A stretch of DNA of 64,000 nucleotides, from assembly GCA_000739535.1 (NCBI GenBank), contig DF820469.1, positions 315,513 through 379,512 of the forward strand, read 5' to 3'. A program made the position numbers and the translations under genes. Within the stretch, counting starts at the first letter, position 1, and every line of letters starts with the position of its first letter. The DNA comes from Candidatus Vecturithrix granuli. GTDB lineage: Bacteria; Moduliflexota; Moduliflexia; Moduliflexales; Moduliflexaceae. Shown one piece after another: positions 24,664 through 34,678 of this stretch. The notes beneath the pieces were generated by a model. It was not told the origin of the DNA, did not search any database, and saw only the letters and a list, made by a program, of their open reading frames with translations.

Positions 24664-25263
24664 TTAATCAGGCTTCTCCTCATCTATTCCGGCGTCACGG
24701 CAGACTTGCGTGAATAGGTCGCTCAGTCCCAATTCTTCAGCCCAATGGTGCAGATAAGGCATGTCCAGATGGCCTTTTTGCACTTTCAATACCCCCATGA
24801 CATCAGTCCACTGCCGCTCCGATATGCCGCCGCCCATCCGAAACCAATCAAGTTTGTGCAGGATAATGTCTTCAGGCGACGCCAGGAACAATTCTATGTC
24901 TTGTTCCTCATCCAACACGTCTTTTCGTCTTCTCTGAAAAGCTTCCCGATCATACGCGGAGGATTTCAGAATAAATACATCTATTTTCAACATGGTTTCA
25001 AGGTGAATCAGATTAAAGGATGCTTGTCGTTGAATGGCCTCTGTGATCATATCGCGGTCAGTGTAGTACGCTGATTCAAGCATATTTACAAGCAGCGGGA
25101 CATGTTTTCTCTGTATATCGGCAACGAGGTCAACATCCACCGTTGCACGAGGAATGCCATGAACTGAGCTGGTGACAGAGCCGCCAATATAATACGAAAT
25201 CCCTAACCGTTCAAAGGCTTGTATCAGCGGTTCAACCACGACAAGAGTATCAAGCAATTCCAT
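24664..25263 (-). CDS. AbiEii-like nucleotidyltransferase-fold protein
   Basis: The 199-residue protein contains a nucleotidyltransferase core (LGISYYIGGSVTSSVHGIPRATVDVDLVADI: Gly-Gly-Ser then Asp-x-Asp) and a downstream LASPEDIILHKLDWFRMGG helix typical of nucleotidyltransferases near toxin-antitoxin modules (AbiEii/DUF6036-like). The ATG overlaps the end of the preceding 89-aa gene by 14 bases, indicating translational coupling. It may be the toxin or modifying partner of that small protein. Assignment is to a fold, not to a proven activity. Confidence 0.7.
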   Translation of the reverse strand: MELLDTLVVVEPLIQAFERLGISYYIGGSVTSSVHGIPRATVDVDLVADIQRKHVPLLVNMLESAYYTDRDMITEAIQRQASFNLIHLETMLKIDVFILKSSAYDREAFQRRRKDVLDEEQDIELFLASPEDIILHKLDWFRMGGGISERQWTDVMGVLKVQKGHLDMPYLHHWAEELGLSDLFTQVCRDAGIDEEKPD

Positions 25264-25519
25264 GTTCTTTTCCTCGATTCAGATAGATTTGAAGGCGATC
25301 TGCCAGATCATCTCCATAACAATACCTGACAAATAACACGTTCAATGCCTGTTCACTCAGATCAGGATTCATTTCTCGAAGTGTTCGCCTCGAAAGCCTA
25401 AGCACCGTTTGCGAGAGCGACCGCATCAACCACGCCCGCTTGATAGGACCGGCCTTTCGCAGAAGATTAAGCTGCACTTCTTCGGCTTTGGGATGAGTGT
25501 CAACAGATTGTGTTTTCAT
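25250..25519 (-). CDS. Small helical protein paired with the nucleotidyltransferase
   Basis: The 89-residue product (MKTQSVDTHPKAEEVQLNLL to NRGKEHGIA) starts at 25519 after GAAGGTG. It is basic and helical (RAWLMRSLSQTVLRLSRRTL, ALNVLFVRYCYGDDLADRL). Its coupling to the downstream nucleotidyltransferase and the truncated copy at 24170 suggest it is one component of a two-gene module, possibly the antitoxin. No named family is recognised. Confidence 0.6.
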   Translation of the reverse strand: MKTQSVDTHPKAEEVQLNLLRKAGPIKRAWLMRSLSQTVLRLSRRTLREMNPDLSEQALNVLFVRYCYGDDLADRLQIYLNRGKEHGIA

Positions 25520-25692
25520 ATTGTCACACCTTCGACATCTTCCAGACAAACTTCCCGATATGGTCAATACAGGAAACCATCGTTGAACCTGATTTGAATT
25601 TTCAAGCGCGACGATGAAGGTTGAATCTCCCATGTGCTGATCTCGTACTTTGTCATCATTGCCGCTTATGTGTTCAGGAGTTCTTTCATGCG
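25520..25692 (-). pseudogene. Possible degraded small toxin gene
   Basis: Downstream of the 105-aa gene a potential ATG (25692 side, MKELLNT) runs into a stop after seven codons; another frame then reads RLKIQIRFNDGFLY and, past an in-frame TGA, PYREVCLEDVEGVTI. This pattern fits a short second gene that has lost its frame. Evidence is weak. Confidence 0.3.
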
Positions 25693-26003
25693 TGTTCCAC
25701 CTCTGCGGCTCTCTGCTGCCATATATTCAGGTTTTCAACCGCAAACTCCCAATCCATCAGGCCATCTTCCCATTCGAAATCTTCTTCATTCTCCATTGCC
25801 TCAATTTTATTCTTGAATTCAACAAATTTACAGCTATATTTGCTTTCAAAAAACCTGTTTTCAACCTCATCTTTTTGCAGCATCGTGTAAATCTGCGTTA
25901 AGGCATAATTTTTTAACAACATCACTGGCGAAATGGCGAGTTCCTGATACAGATTCGCCAATGCCGCCGGGATTTCCAATGATTGCTGAACTATTGCAGC
26001 CAT
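25686..26003 (-). CDS. Probable antitoxin-like small protein
   Basis: The 105-residue protein starts MAAIVQQSLEIPAALANLYQ after a perfect AAGGAGGA site. It has a helical N-terminal half (ALTQIYTMLQKDEVENRFFESKY) and a very acidic C terminus (AMENEEDFEWEDGLMDWEFAVE). Acidic small proteins of this kind are common antitoxin partners, and the sequence after its stop looks like a decayed small gene. The role is inferred from context only. Confidence 0.5.
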   Translation of the reverse strand: MAAIVQQSLEIPAALANLYQELAISPVMLLKNYALTQIYTMLQKDEVENRFFESKYSCKFVEFKNKIEAMENEEDFEWEDGLMDWEFAVENLNIWQQRAAEVEHA

Positions 26004-26094
26004 AATTCCTCCTTCGTAAGTTTACACTCCTACGATGATTTTTAGGCTGTGCATGTATCATCCATGTTATCAGCGTTCCTCATAAACATGTTAC

Positions 26095-26320
26095 AAGTAT
26101 CGCTGCAATTCGTTTGAGCAGCACATTCCAATCCCCCGGATACACCTCGATTTTCGCAATGATCGCCCTTTGGTGATTGTCCGTAACCGTGAGCTTCGGC
26201 GGTTCCGGTCGCAGAAAACACGTTCAGGTATTAATGGGCGTATAAAGACAAGTATCGTCCAGATCCCACACGCGCCCGTTGTACAATATCCGCGCCATCT
26301 ACTGCCCCTGCTCGCAAATG
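26095..26320 (-). pseudogene. Gene relic, copy 1 (direct repeat with 30930-31205)
   Basis: On the minus strand the segment reads RILYNGRVWDLDDTCLYTPINT and then, in another frame, PPKLTVTDNHQRAIIAK. The copy near 31 kb reads VSYNGRVWDMNDTCLYKPINT and MPKLMVAEKDQTAIIT, so the two are homologous at DNA and protein level. Both are broken by stops. The two copies face the same way and flank the BrxL-PglZ-VapBC block. The gap from 26004 to 26428 holds nothing else recognisable. Confidence 0.6.
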
Positions 26321-26428
26321 TGCCTGCAACGAGATAATACAATGCATGAACTGTATGAGCAGGGTTGTCAAGTTGAATTCTCAAAAATTCGCTGTAAAAT
26401 AGGGTTTCATTATAAAGGACATGAGACG

Positions 26429-27853
26429 TCATGATTTGATGTGAATATCAGGCAGATCTTCAGAAAATTCACCGTCAATGAGCGCGATCTGTTTTCGCAC
26501 AATGCCGCGTTTTTCGAGGGCGGGCTTCAGGCAGAAGTTCTCAAAATCCTCTTTGCTAATATCCTCAGGCGATTTAACATGCGGAAACAGAAGTTTCAAA
26601 TAGCCTGACGCAAGCTTTGTAACAGCTTTCGTATCGCGTTTATCGGCATTCTGAGGCACAGCCATCAATTCACTGGCAATCAATGAGTAATCTGAGATAG
26701 ATCGAAGTGAATGCAGAATTTCAGAAAAATACTCAACGTTTAATGTATAACCTTTGATGGTCAAATCCTCATGAATTCTTTTCAGTTTCCACCCTTCTAT
26801 AAATCCGTGAAAACGATCTAACAGCGCTGATGATTGAAAAAATTGCGGCAGATTCGTAAAATATTTCTGATGAACAGGCTGATTATGATTGGATAAAGGG
26901 ATATTGCCTAACAGCATTAACCCGGCTAAAGAGGTACCTCGTGTATGAGCAACCGTAAACACCCCGCTTTCCAGATAGTTTTTCAAGGCCCCCTGCAACT
27001 CGTTCTCATCCGCAAATCTGATGGTTTCGATTTCATCCATCGAAATGCAGTCATAGTTAGTTATCAAGCCCATAGATTTTCGTGAGACATCATAAAACAA
27101 TTTCGCCCGTGTGACCGTGCCTCCGCTGATTAACCAGCCATATTTGCTGATATTGCCAAAAATATAGGATTTGCCGGTGCCCTTGGGCGCAAGTTCGATC
27201 ATATTCAGATTTGGCTCCACAAAGATTAACAGGCGGCTGATAAACAAAAGTTTTTGCGTGAAGCTGTCAAATCCATCCGGGTTGTATTCCATTGAACGAA
27301 TTAAGACATCAATCCACTCCGTCAGTGAAAATTCTTTGCGAACAGTCCGAAAATAGTCAACATCCACATCGTAGGGTTTGAACGGCTTAAAATTCACGAG
27401 TTCAATCGCGCCTTTTTCTTTGCCTTCAGGGGGAATATAGACCAGGGTAATCACGCCCCAGATTTCTCCTTCTCGGAGTTCTTTATGACGTTTGGCGACA
27501 TAATCCGGGATTCTGCCTTCATTCGCTTTAATACTCAAATCAGGAATCGAGAATCTGAGGGCGTTCTTTAAAATATCAATTTCGACAATAAAACGCGTTA
27601 AAATTGTGACTTCTTCGCCGTAAGTTCTCACTCTGTTTTTGATGTCGCTGTTTTTATGAGGAATATGTTCTTCCAGAAAAATAAGCAGTCCATGCGTATC
27701 AAGATTGCCCTGCTCATCCGTAAATTTTCGAATGAGCCAATCTTTGATAAAGGACGGTAAATTTTTGCCCGAAAAAATGCTGTAACGTTCAGGAATTTTA
27801 TAGACCGATTCATCAGGAAAATGGGTTCTAATTTTTTCATCCAATTGATTCAT
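26429..27853 (-). CDS. brxL: BREX system BrxL-type AAA+ protein
   Basis: The ATG at 27853 (MNQLDEKIRTHFPDESVYK) follows AGGGAG and overlaps the PglZ stop as ATGA, so the genes are translationally coupled; 474 residues. It contains the BrxL AAA+ core: ELAPKGTGKSYIFGNIS (Walker A, ~residue 215), CISMDEIETIRF (Walker B), and the GVFTVAHTRGTSLAGLMLLGNI and SALLDRFHGFIEGWKL segments. It is shorter than BrxL proteins of ~680 aa because no C-terminal Lon-like protease domain is visible; a shorter BrxL class of about this size is known. BrxL is a DNA-binding ring ATPase needed for phage exclusion in several BREX types. Confidence 0.85.
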   Translation of the reverse strand: MNQLDEKIRTHFPDESVYKIPERYSIFSGKNLPSFIKDWLIRKFTDEQGNLDTHGLLIFLEEHIPHKNSDIKNRVRTYGEEVTILTRFIVEIDILKNALRFSIPDLSIKANEGRIPDYVAKRHKELREGEIWGVITLVYIPPEGKEKGAIELVNFKPFKPYDVDVDYFRTVRKEFSLTEWIDVLIRSMEYNPDGFDSFTQKLLFISRLLIFVEPNLNMIELAPKGTGKSYIFGNISKYGWLISGGTVTRAKLFYDVSRKSMGLITNYDCISMDEIETIRFADENELQGALKNYLESGVFTVAHTRGTSLAGLMLLGNIPLSNHNQPVHQKYFTNLPQFFQSSALLDRFHGFIEGWKLKRIHEDLTIKGYTLNVEYFSEILHSLRSISDYSLIASELMAVPQNADKRDTKAVTKLASGYLKLLFPHVKSPEDISKEDFENFCLKPALEKRGIVRKQIALIDGEFSEDLPDIHIKS

Positions 27854-30240
27854 AATAACTCCCTTTCTTTGAAGCCGCCTGTCATTGTGAGGGTAAGATC
27901 GAACTTCTGGTCGAGCACCTGTAATTCGAATTGATATTCGCCCGCTTTGAACCCGCGCAGCAACACGCCCCAATGGTCATCCTGTTTTTCTAAAAGAAAT
28001 TCTTTGCCTTTCCAGAGTAAGACTGGTGCAGACGGTGGCAGCGGTGTGACGTCCACGAGCAGCAATGGCATGCGCACAGAAATTTCCGGCGTCAAGAGGT
28101 TGATATGATACGTAATTCGGTCATCAATCTTCGAAATCACCAGATAAGGGGTCACAACTTCTTCAGGGGTTGCGCCGCCATGTACCTCGCGCGCCGGAGT
28201 GGTATAGAGCGACGTATGTTTCAACGCCACCAGCGTTTTTTGGCCTTCATGCTCGCCATGCTGAATGGTGTGCACTAAGAAATCGCTGTCCGCTTGATGT
28301 TCCTGGTCAGTCCACAGACAGCGGCCTTCATGATCGGAGGCCTGGAAATCGTATTTTTTGAAATTCCCGAACCGTTTTTGCGCCAGAAAGGTACAGCCAT
28401 GATCAGAAACAACCACAATCCGTTCGTATGGATTTTCGATGATGTCGCGTTTTACAATGGCTTGCAGCAATTCGATTTGGCGGATCAAATCATCCGGGTA
28501 AGTATAAGGCTTTTCGTCGTGAATGTAGGCATCGAAGTCTCGAATGTATATTGCCTGTTCGAACCGGTTATGTTCCGTTGTCGTAGGTAAATTGGCCGTA
28601 CTCAGATAGGCTTTGGCGACATGTTTGTTTTTGGTTTGCCCATAGCTGTTAATCAGATAAATCAGCAAAGGCAGCCATTCGGCCCCTAAGCCGTCAATCC
28701 AGATCAGGCATGTGTTTCCGTCATGTTCCTGATGTTTGCCCAGGTGATAGTACCAGGCATAAAAACTGTTTTGATCTTGGTTTTTCTCGTTCAAAAGGGC
28801 TGTCAAAGTTTCGGTTTTGCAATCGAAGACTTTCGAGCGGGCATATTCCTGAAAATACGCCGGCAGCCAATCCTCTAGGGTCGGATTGTCCAGCATCACC
28901 TGCCAATGCAGATAATGAAATAATTCGGGATAGACCTGTCTGAGCAAAGCGTCATAGCGTTCTTGCTGGTCTGCGCCAATGGTTTTCAGGAGTTCGAAAA
29001 GATAGGTTCGCTCTGCATGCGAAATATTGGTCAGATATTGTGCTTGAACTTCCAAATGTTTCTCAACAAGTTCTGAGAGCGTATGACGCAACTTCTCTTC
29101 AAGAGAATGGTAGGGCAGTTTGTACTCCTCATGCAGCAGTTTCAGATAGGTTTTGCGTTCCGTAAAAATCTCGGCGTTTGATGGGGTGAATTCGAAAATA
29201 TCAAACCAGAGATGAGTGATCAGTTCATCGTCACTATAGAGGACGATGGCAGATATCATCTTGTAAAGATAGCCTATCTGTAAATGTGGCTGATTGAGCA
29301 CCCAATGCCGCAGCAACCAGCGACTGAAAGCATCAGGATATTGAAACCACAATTTTAATAAGCCTTCGGATGTCATGGCTCTGACATTCCGAATGTTAAA
29401 ATGCGTTGCGACAACATGATGAAAATCCACAAATCCGGCCTCATGCCTGTGTTTGCTTTCCTTGTGCAGCAAGGCGTCCCAAAATCGCGCTTCCTGGGGT
29501 TGATATGGCATCGGCAGCGCGACGCCCAGAATTTTTTCTAAATAGGCTTTGGGAGTGTCGATCGGTTCAGGCTGAAAAATGGCGTCAGGCAGGAAATCTT
29601 TATATAAATACGCCATTGAGCGGGATTTGCACACCACGGCTTGCAGCGGCGTATGTTTCCACAGGTCTAACCAATCCGATGTCGTACGGATGATGGTAAA
29701 ACCCGCTGGCGCAATATCAACTTCAACGCCTGTGTAAGCGACAAGCTGATAAATCCGAATTTTTTCTGCACGGTCTTCCTCGACGCTCCAGATCGGCGCT
29801 CAATGCCCGCGGCGATGAAAGGTTTTGAACACGTTGTTTTCACAGCGGCCTTTGAGGCCGACAAAGGGCAGATAGATCCGGCGGGACGCCTGTTCAGGAG
29901 CATTTTCAATTTCGAATAAACTGAGCAATAGGGACTGTAATTTACCATCCTGAAAAAATCGCACCACTTCGGACATGGGAACAATCAGGCTATCTGTTTC
30001 CTGAGATGCGACGATCCGGTACAGATCCTCTGAGGTGAGCCAGCCATCTTGATGCGGCAGACAGGATTTCAATTGAATGAGAGGGATTTTTGCTAAATGC
30101 GACGTCAGTTTTCGCAAGGCATGAAAGGTATTCAAGAAAATGAGGCGTACCGGATAGCGCACCGCCCCTGGAGATCGATCGTCTTTATCCTCCTCAATAG
30201 CGGCAAATAAGGCGTCATTGGATTGCAGATGAGTAATCAT
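27850..30240 (-). pseudogene. pglZ: PglZ alkaline-phosphatase-superfamily protein, interrupted by one in-frame TGA
   Basis: Two open stretches, 29800-30240 and 27850-29799, are in the same frame and separated only by the TGA at 29800-29802. Together they encode ~796 residues of a BREX PglZ. The context (FHRRGH-stop-APIWSVEEDRAEK) suggests a Trp or similar codon was lost. Downstream lie the PglZ phosphatase motifs WIDGLGAEWLPLL (metal-binding Asp) and VVVSDHG (Asp-His), then AREVHGGATPEEVVTPYLV. The ATG at 30240 has AGGTG nearby. PglZ is a core BREX protein, so loss of the full-length product would be expected to disable the system unless the stop is read through or translation restarts near 29610. 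Confidence 0.8.
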
Positions 30241-30246
30241 AACACC

Positions 30247-30663
30247 TCACATCCACTTTTCGATACGAAGCGGGAAAGAGTGTTGAATAACCTGATAATG
30301 CTTGACATTATTGGTGACGAGATTCATGCCATGAAAAAGGGCCGTTGCTCCGATGATCAGATCGAATTCTCCTGACAATTCTCCTTGCGGCTTGAGAACA
30401 CTATAAATATCTGCCGCTTTATCCAACACGCCCTGATCCACATACAGCACATCCGTTTTCTCAAGAAATTCGTGAAAGACTTGTAAACGTTTCGTAGCTC
30501 CGACAGCTTTATAGCCGCGCAAACATTCGTAATAAGTCAGACAACTGATTGTAAACCGGCCATAGTGCCTCAGATAAACTTGACTCCTCTGATAGAAGGG
30601 TTCTCGCTGTTTCAAGATATAACTCAACACATCCGTATCAATCAAACACAAAGCTTCGTTCAT
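30247..30663 (-). CDS. vapC: VapC-type PIN-domain toxin
   Basis: The 138-residue product begins MNEALCLIDTDVLSYILKQ, the PIN-domain opening with the first catalytic Asp. YYECLRG supplies the conserved Glu, ELSGEFDLIIGATALFHG the central acidic residues, and LVTNNVKHY the terminal conserved block. VapC toxins cleave tRNA or rRNA. The start overlaps the antitoxin gene by ~26 bases. It lies 6 bases before pglZ, inside the BREX-like cluster. Confidence 0.85.
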   Translation of the reverse strand: MNEALCLIDTDVLSYILKQREPFYQRSQVYLRHYGRFTISCLTYYECLRGYKAVGATKRLQVFHEFLEKTDVLYVDQGVLDKAADIYSVLKPQGELSGEFDLIIGATALFHGMNLVTNNVKHYQVIQHSFPLRIEKWM

Positions 30664-30895
30664 GATTGCGCTCCCGTTGGGTATAGATTTCATCAAGCAG
30701 CAGATCAGCTTCATCCATGATCGCCGTATATTTTTGAGTGATCTCGTTCAGCCAGGCGACCGGATCGTCTTGAGAGGGTTGCCAATCGATCACAATCACT
30801 TTGACGCGATGGTGCTGTAATGGGAACATGCTCTTTGGAAGCACAATGACGCCATCTTCCCGAATCGTTGAATCAAATTGATAGGTTTTGATCAT
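30638..30895 (-). CDS. VapB-like antitoxin
   Basis: The 85-residue protein starts MIKTYQFDSTIREDGVIVLP after AAAGGAG. The N-terminal part (REDGVIVLPKSMFPLQHHRVKVIVIDW) resembles a swapped-hairpin DNA-binding antitoxin, and the charged C-terminal helix (AIMDEADLLLDEIYTQRERNHE) would wrap the toxin. The overlap with the PIN toxin gene supports a type II toxin-antitoxin pair. Confidence 0.75.
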   Translation of the reverse strand: MIKTYQFDSTIREDGVIVLPKSMFPLQHHRVKVIVIDWQPSQDDPVAWLNEITQKYTAIMDEADLLLDEIYTQRERNHERSFVFD

Positions 30896-30929
30896 AGTAA
30901 TCTCCTTTCCCATAACCTATTCATAAATA

Positions 30930-31345
30930 TCGCTCTAAAATAGCAATGATTTCTTGATGTTCCTGCACAATTCTTTTGAGCAGCGCTTGCCAATTCCCCG
31001 AATACGCCTCGATTCTCGTAATGATCGCCGTCTGGTCTTTTTCCGCGACCATGAGTTTCGGCATGTCCGGTGCCAGAGAGCACGTTCAGGTATTGATGGG
31101 TTTGTAAAGACAGGTATCGTTCATATCCCACACCCGCCCATTGTAGGATACCCGCGCAATCTGCCGCCCCTGTTCGCAAATCTACCCGCCGGTCCAATTG
31201 CCGCCGCCTAAATTATGTTTCGCAATATAGGCTTCACACGCCGCGCTCGCCTCCTGCCAATTGTTGACCTCGAGGTGAGGGCCGGCGACATCTCATTATT
31301 CGGATTTTCGCGGAAATCAGGATTGCCCTGCGATGCCATGGTCAG
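30930..31345 (-). pseudogene. Gene relic, copy 2 (homologous to 26095-26320)
   Basis: Minus-strand reading gives NPDFRENPNNEMSP, a frame change, NWQEASAACEAYIAKHNLGG, NWTGG, a stop, ICEQGRQIARVSYNGRVW, DMNDTCLYKPINT, then MPKLMVAEKDQTAIIT and YSGNWQALLKRIVQEHQEII. It is a longer and better-preserved version of copy 1 but also broken. No function can be given. The stretch from 31346 to 31580 shows no feature apart from the leader of the GHKL gene. Confidence 0.6.
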
Positions 31346-31580
31346 TTGCACAACGTAGTATTTTCTTCTTCATTTAACACAGCAAATTCTTTGTTCATTC
31401 GACAATCTCATTCATGAATTGCTTGTGCAAGGCTGTCAAGTTTAAATTAACAAATTAACTGAGTGTGATTTCTTCTGCCTGCCCAACAAAAAACCATTGA
31501 CAAATCTTCTTCTCACTGGAAAATCCGTCAGCATATCGAATTGAACAAGCAACGATCACTCCTGTGGAAAGAGGTTGTCT

Positions 31581-34031
31581 ATGGATTTGTTTAGCCAAAA
31601 CATGACATTGGAACAAAAAATATTTCACGCCTTATTTTTCGCGCCAACAGAAGATGCTGTTGATGAGGTGTTTCTCCAATACCCCCAAATCTTTCAAACC
31701 GATCAAAACTGGTATCCGCTCGGCGGGAATGAAAGTAATTTTGGCGTCATCGAAAATCAGTAATCCTCGCCAATTGCAGCCTTAATCGAAAAAATTACCA
31801 ATTCAATTGATGCCATTTTAATGAAAAAGTGCTATGAAGCGGGGATTGATCCGAAATCTCCAAAAGCTCCAAGATCAATTGAGGATGGAGTTGAACGCTT
31901 CTTTCCGGATTGGAAAAATTGGGATTTGTCTTCTTTTCGAAAAGCGCAGGCTGAGGAGATTCAAATTCTGGCAGATGGCCCCAAATTGATCCCTTCCCTG
32001 ATCGTTTATGATAATGGTGAAGGACAGCATCCTGAAGATTTTGAAGGCACGTTCTTATCTCTGTTGCGAGGCAATAAAAATGAGATTCACTTTGTTCAGG
32101 GGAAATATAACATGGGAGGCACCGGGGCAATCGTGTTTTGCGGGAAAAAACGCTATCACCTCATTGGGTCACGACGATTTGACGGAACCGGTAAATTCGG
32201 TTTCACCCTCATTAGAAAACACCCATTAAGCAGGCAAGAACAGCAAACGAAGAAAAACACCTGGTATGAATACTTAAAAATCAACAAACAGATCCCTGGC
32301 TTTGACATCACGGAGTTAGATTTAGGCTTGTATCATCGAAAATTTACAACCGGGACGCTTATCAAGCTGTATTCCTACGATCTGCCTACTGGGGCGCGCT
32401 CCGTGATTTCAAGAGATTTAAACCAGAGCATCAATGAATATCTGTTTGTGCCGGCTCTGCCGATTTACACGATTGATAAAAAAGAACGTTACCCCCAGGA
32501 CCGAGCGTTAGAACGGGAACTTTACGGATTAAAACGCCGACTTGAACAGGATGACAGCAAATACATTGAAGATTTCTTTTCCGAATCATATCAAGACCAA
32601 AAAATTGGTGGGATGAAAGTGACATGCTATGTCTTTAAGCCGAAAATCGAAGACAAAAGCATCAAAGAGAGTCGCGAAAGCATCAGGCGCGAATTTTTCA
32701 AAAATGACATGTCGGTGCTGTTTTCTGACAATGGCCAGGTTCACGCGCATTATACCTCCGAATTCATCACGCGTTCCTTACAATTCCCGCTGCTCAAAAA
32801 TCATTTGTTGATTCATGTGGATTGCACAAACATGCATCTTGAGTTTCGAAATGAATTGTTTATGGCGTCGCGCGACCGTTTAAAGGGTGGCGATGAAGCC
32901 CGCTATCTGCGTGAAAAGTTAGCGAATGTCTTGAAACGCAGCAAATTAAAAGAGATCAACAAACACCGTAAAGAAGCCATTACCGTTGAAGGCGGGGAAG
33001 CACAAGACCTGCTGAAATCCCTGACCAAAAACCTCCCGCTGAACGAAGACTTGCTCAAACTGTTGAGTCAAACCTTTAAATTGGAACAAAAGAAAAAAGA
33101 ACCGCCGAAAACGCATGAGAAGAAACATGAAAGAGCGCAAGAAGAAAAAGAGCCTTTTGTCGGAAAACGGTTTCCAACTTATCTCAGATTAACTAGGCAC
33201 ACTGATGACGCAAAGCCTATCGCTCAGATTCCGATTGGCGGGGAACGAACCATTCGGCTTTTAACCGATGTCGAAAATCAATACTTTGATCGAATTGAAG
33301 ATCCGGGTGAATTTGAAGTGGCGTTGTTAAATATCAAACGTAATGAGGTGACTGGCGGAGATCAGGCAGGTACGCCGCGCGAAATTTCGGAAGTGTTTAA
33401 TGTGGTCAAAACAAGTCCGAATAATGGCGTAATCAAGGTCTTATTGAATCCAACGGACGTCGTTCAGGTTGGCGATGCGGTTGAAATACAAGCATCGTTA
33501 GCCGGAGCAGGTGAAACCTTTGAAGAAATCTTTTGGGTCAAAATCAGCGAGCCGGAACAAAAACCCGAACCCAAAAAGGAAAAAGAAGTTGAAGATGATC
33601 GCCTCGGGCTGCCAAAGCATATCCTGGTGTATAAGGAAGCAAGAGAAAATGTGATCACGTGGGAGAAAATGGAGAGCGAAGGAATCGAAATGGAGTGGAA
33701 AACGGTCATGCACCCCTATATTGAAGGCGAGACGCTGGAATCCATCTATATCAACATGGATAGCACCGTGTTGAAAAACTATAAATCCAAACTGAAATCT
33801 GAAGAACAATATCAATTAGCCGACAAACGCTATATCTCCACCGTCTATTTTCATACGCTTTTCCTTTATTCCATCAATAAAAACCGACAATACGCCATGA
33901 AATGCCTCGAAGGTGAAGACGAAAAAGAGGTTGATTTGACCGAATACCTCAAAGATGTGTTTGAGAGCTACTATTCGGCGTTCTTGCTGAATTTCGAGAT
34001 CAGCGAATTGATAGAAAGTCTGGATGTATAG
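31581..34031 (+). pseudogene. GHKL (Hsp90-like) ATPase, interrupted by one in-frame TAA
   Basis: The ATG at 31581 (MDLFSQNMTLEQK) after AGAGG opens a frame that continues to 34031 except for TAA at 31761-31763. The stop lies in FGVIENQ-stop-SSPIAAL, just before the GHKL N-box (IEKITNSIDAI), and a single C-to-T change in CAA would create it. The rest is intact: DNGEG (G1 box), YNMGGTGAIVF (G2 box), a middle domain, a Lys/Glu-rich linker (EQKKKEPPKTHEKKHE) and a C-terminal region, ~816 residues in all. GHKL ATPases of this size work as dimeric clamps and occur in defence islands. Plus strand, facing the PIN/ATPase operon. Re-initiation at 31821 would lack the catalytic N-box. Confidence 0.75.
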
Positions 34032-34034
34032 ACA

Positions 34035-34676
34035 TTAAGCGGCTAATTGGTTGGGAGTGATAATTTCATGCATCCAATGGCGGTTGGTGGTCACATGGTC
34101 TGCTCTGACATATTTGGCGATATTCTGCTGAAAATCCTCAAACTTAAAATGATTGGCGTTTCTGACAACATACCCTTCCTGCTCTTTCCCAAAGACTGAT
34201 TTTCCTGTCCAACATGCTTTAATTGCCGCTTCATCCCATTTCCCGCGGTATAAGACCGGAACCGTTTCTAAACCGAGGAGTTGACACCATTCCACGGTAT
34301 CGTCCCAACTGAGACAGACATCCTCCTGAAAAATGGCGAATACGTAGAAATAGGTGGTCAGGGCATCGTAAAAGATGCTGTGTTTCGCGTATAAATTTTC
34401 ACCGCAAATTCTGACATCCTGGGGAATATCGTGTTTGAGGCCGGCATGAAAGTGTTTGATCCAATCTCTGGAGGGATGGGATTTGGAATCAAGGCTGCGG
34501 GCATGCAGGTAATCGTGGTAGAGCGTGGTGTTTTCACCATCCAATTTTTCAGTGACAACAATATCGTCTAAGCATTGAAGTTGTTCGATGGAATTTAAGG
34601 CAATGTCATCTTCTAATCTTCCAAACGACCAGGATAAATGAGGTATGCGAGGAAATTTCTTTCGTTTTGTCTTCAT
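34035..34676 (-). CDS. RNA ligase-family protein
   Basis: The ATG at 34676 (MKTKRKKFPRIPHLSWSFGR) is preferred over an upstream TTG; 213 residues. It has a complete covalent nucleotidyltransferase set: motif I TEKLDGENTTLY (AMP-accepting Lys), ICGENLYAKHSI (motif III), YFYVFAIF (IIIa), KEQEGYVVRN (IV) and NIAKYVRADHV (V, Lys). This is the adenylation core of Rnl2-type RNA ligases without a large C-terminal domain. Such enzymes seal broken RNA. It follows the PIN nuclease gene with two bases between its ATG and that stop, suggesting a linked cut-and-repair or self-protection role. Confidence 0.75.
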   Translation of the reverse strand: MKTKRKKFPRIPHLSWSFGRLEDDIALNSIEQLQCLDDIVVTEKLDGENTTLYHDYLHARSLDSKSHPSRDWIKHFHAGLKHDIPQDVRICGENLYAKHSIFYDALTTYFYVFAIFQEDVCLSWDDTVEWCQLLGLETVPVLYRGKWDEAAIKACWTGKSVFGKEQEGYVVRNANHFKFEDFQQNIAKYVRADHVTTNRHWMHEIITPNQLAA

Positions 34677-34678
34677 GC

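Noticed and set aside
26091-26432. A coding gene of ~113 residues on the minus strand
   Set aside because: The reading is an out-of-frame shadow of a degraded segment that is homologous to the relic at 30930-31345.
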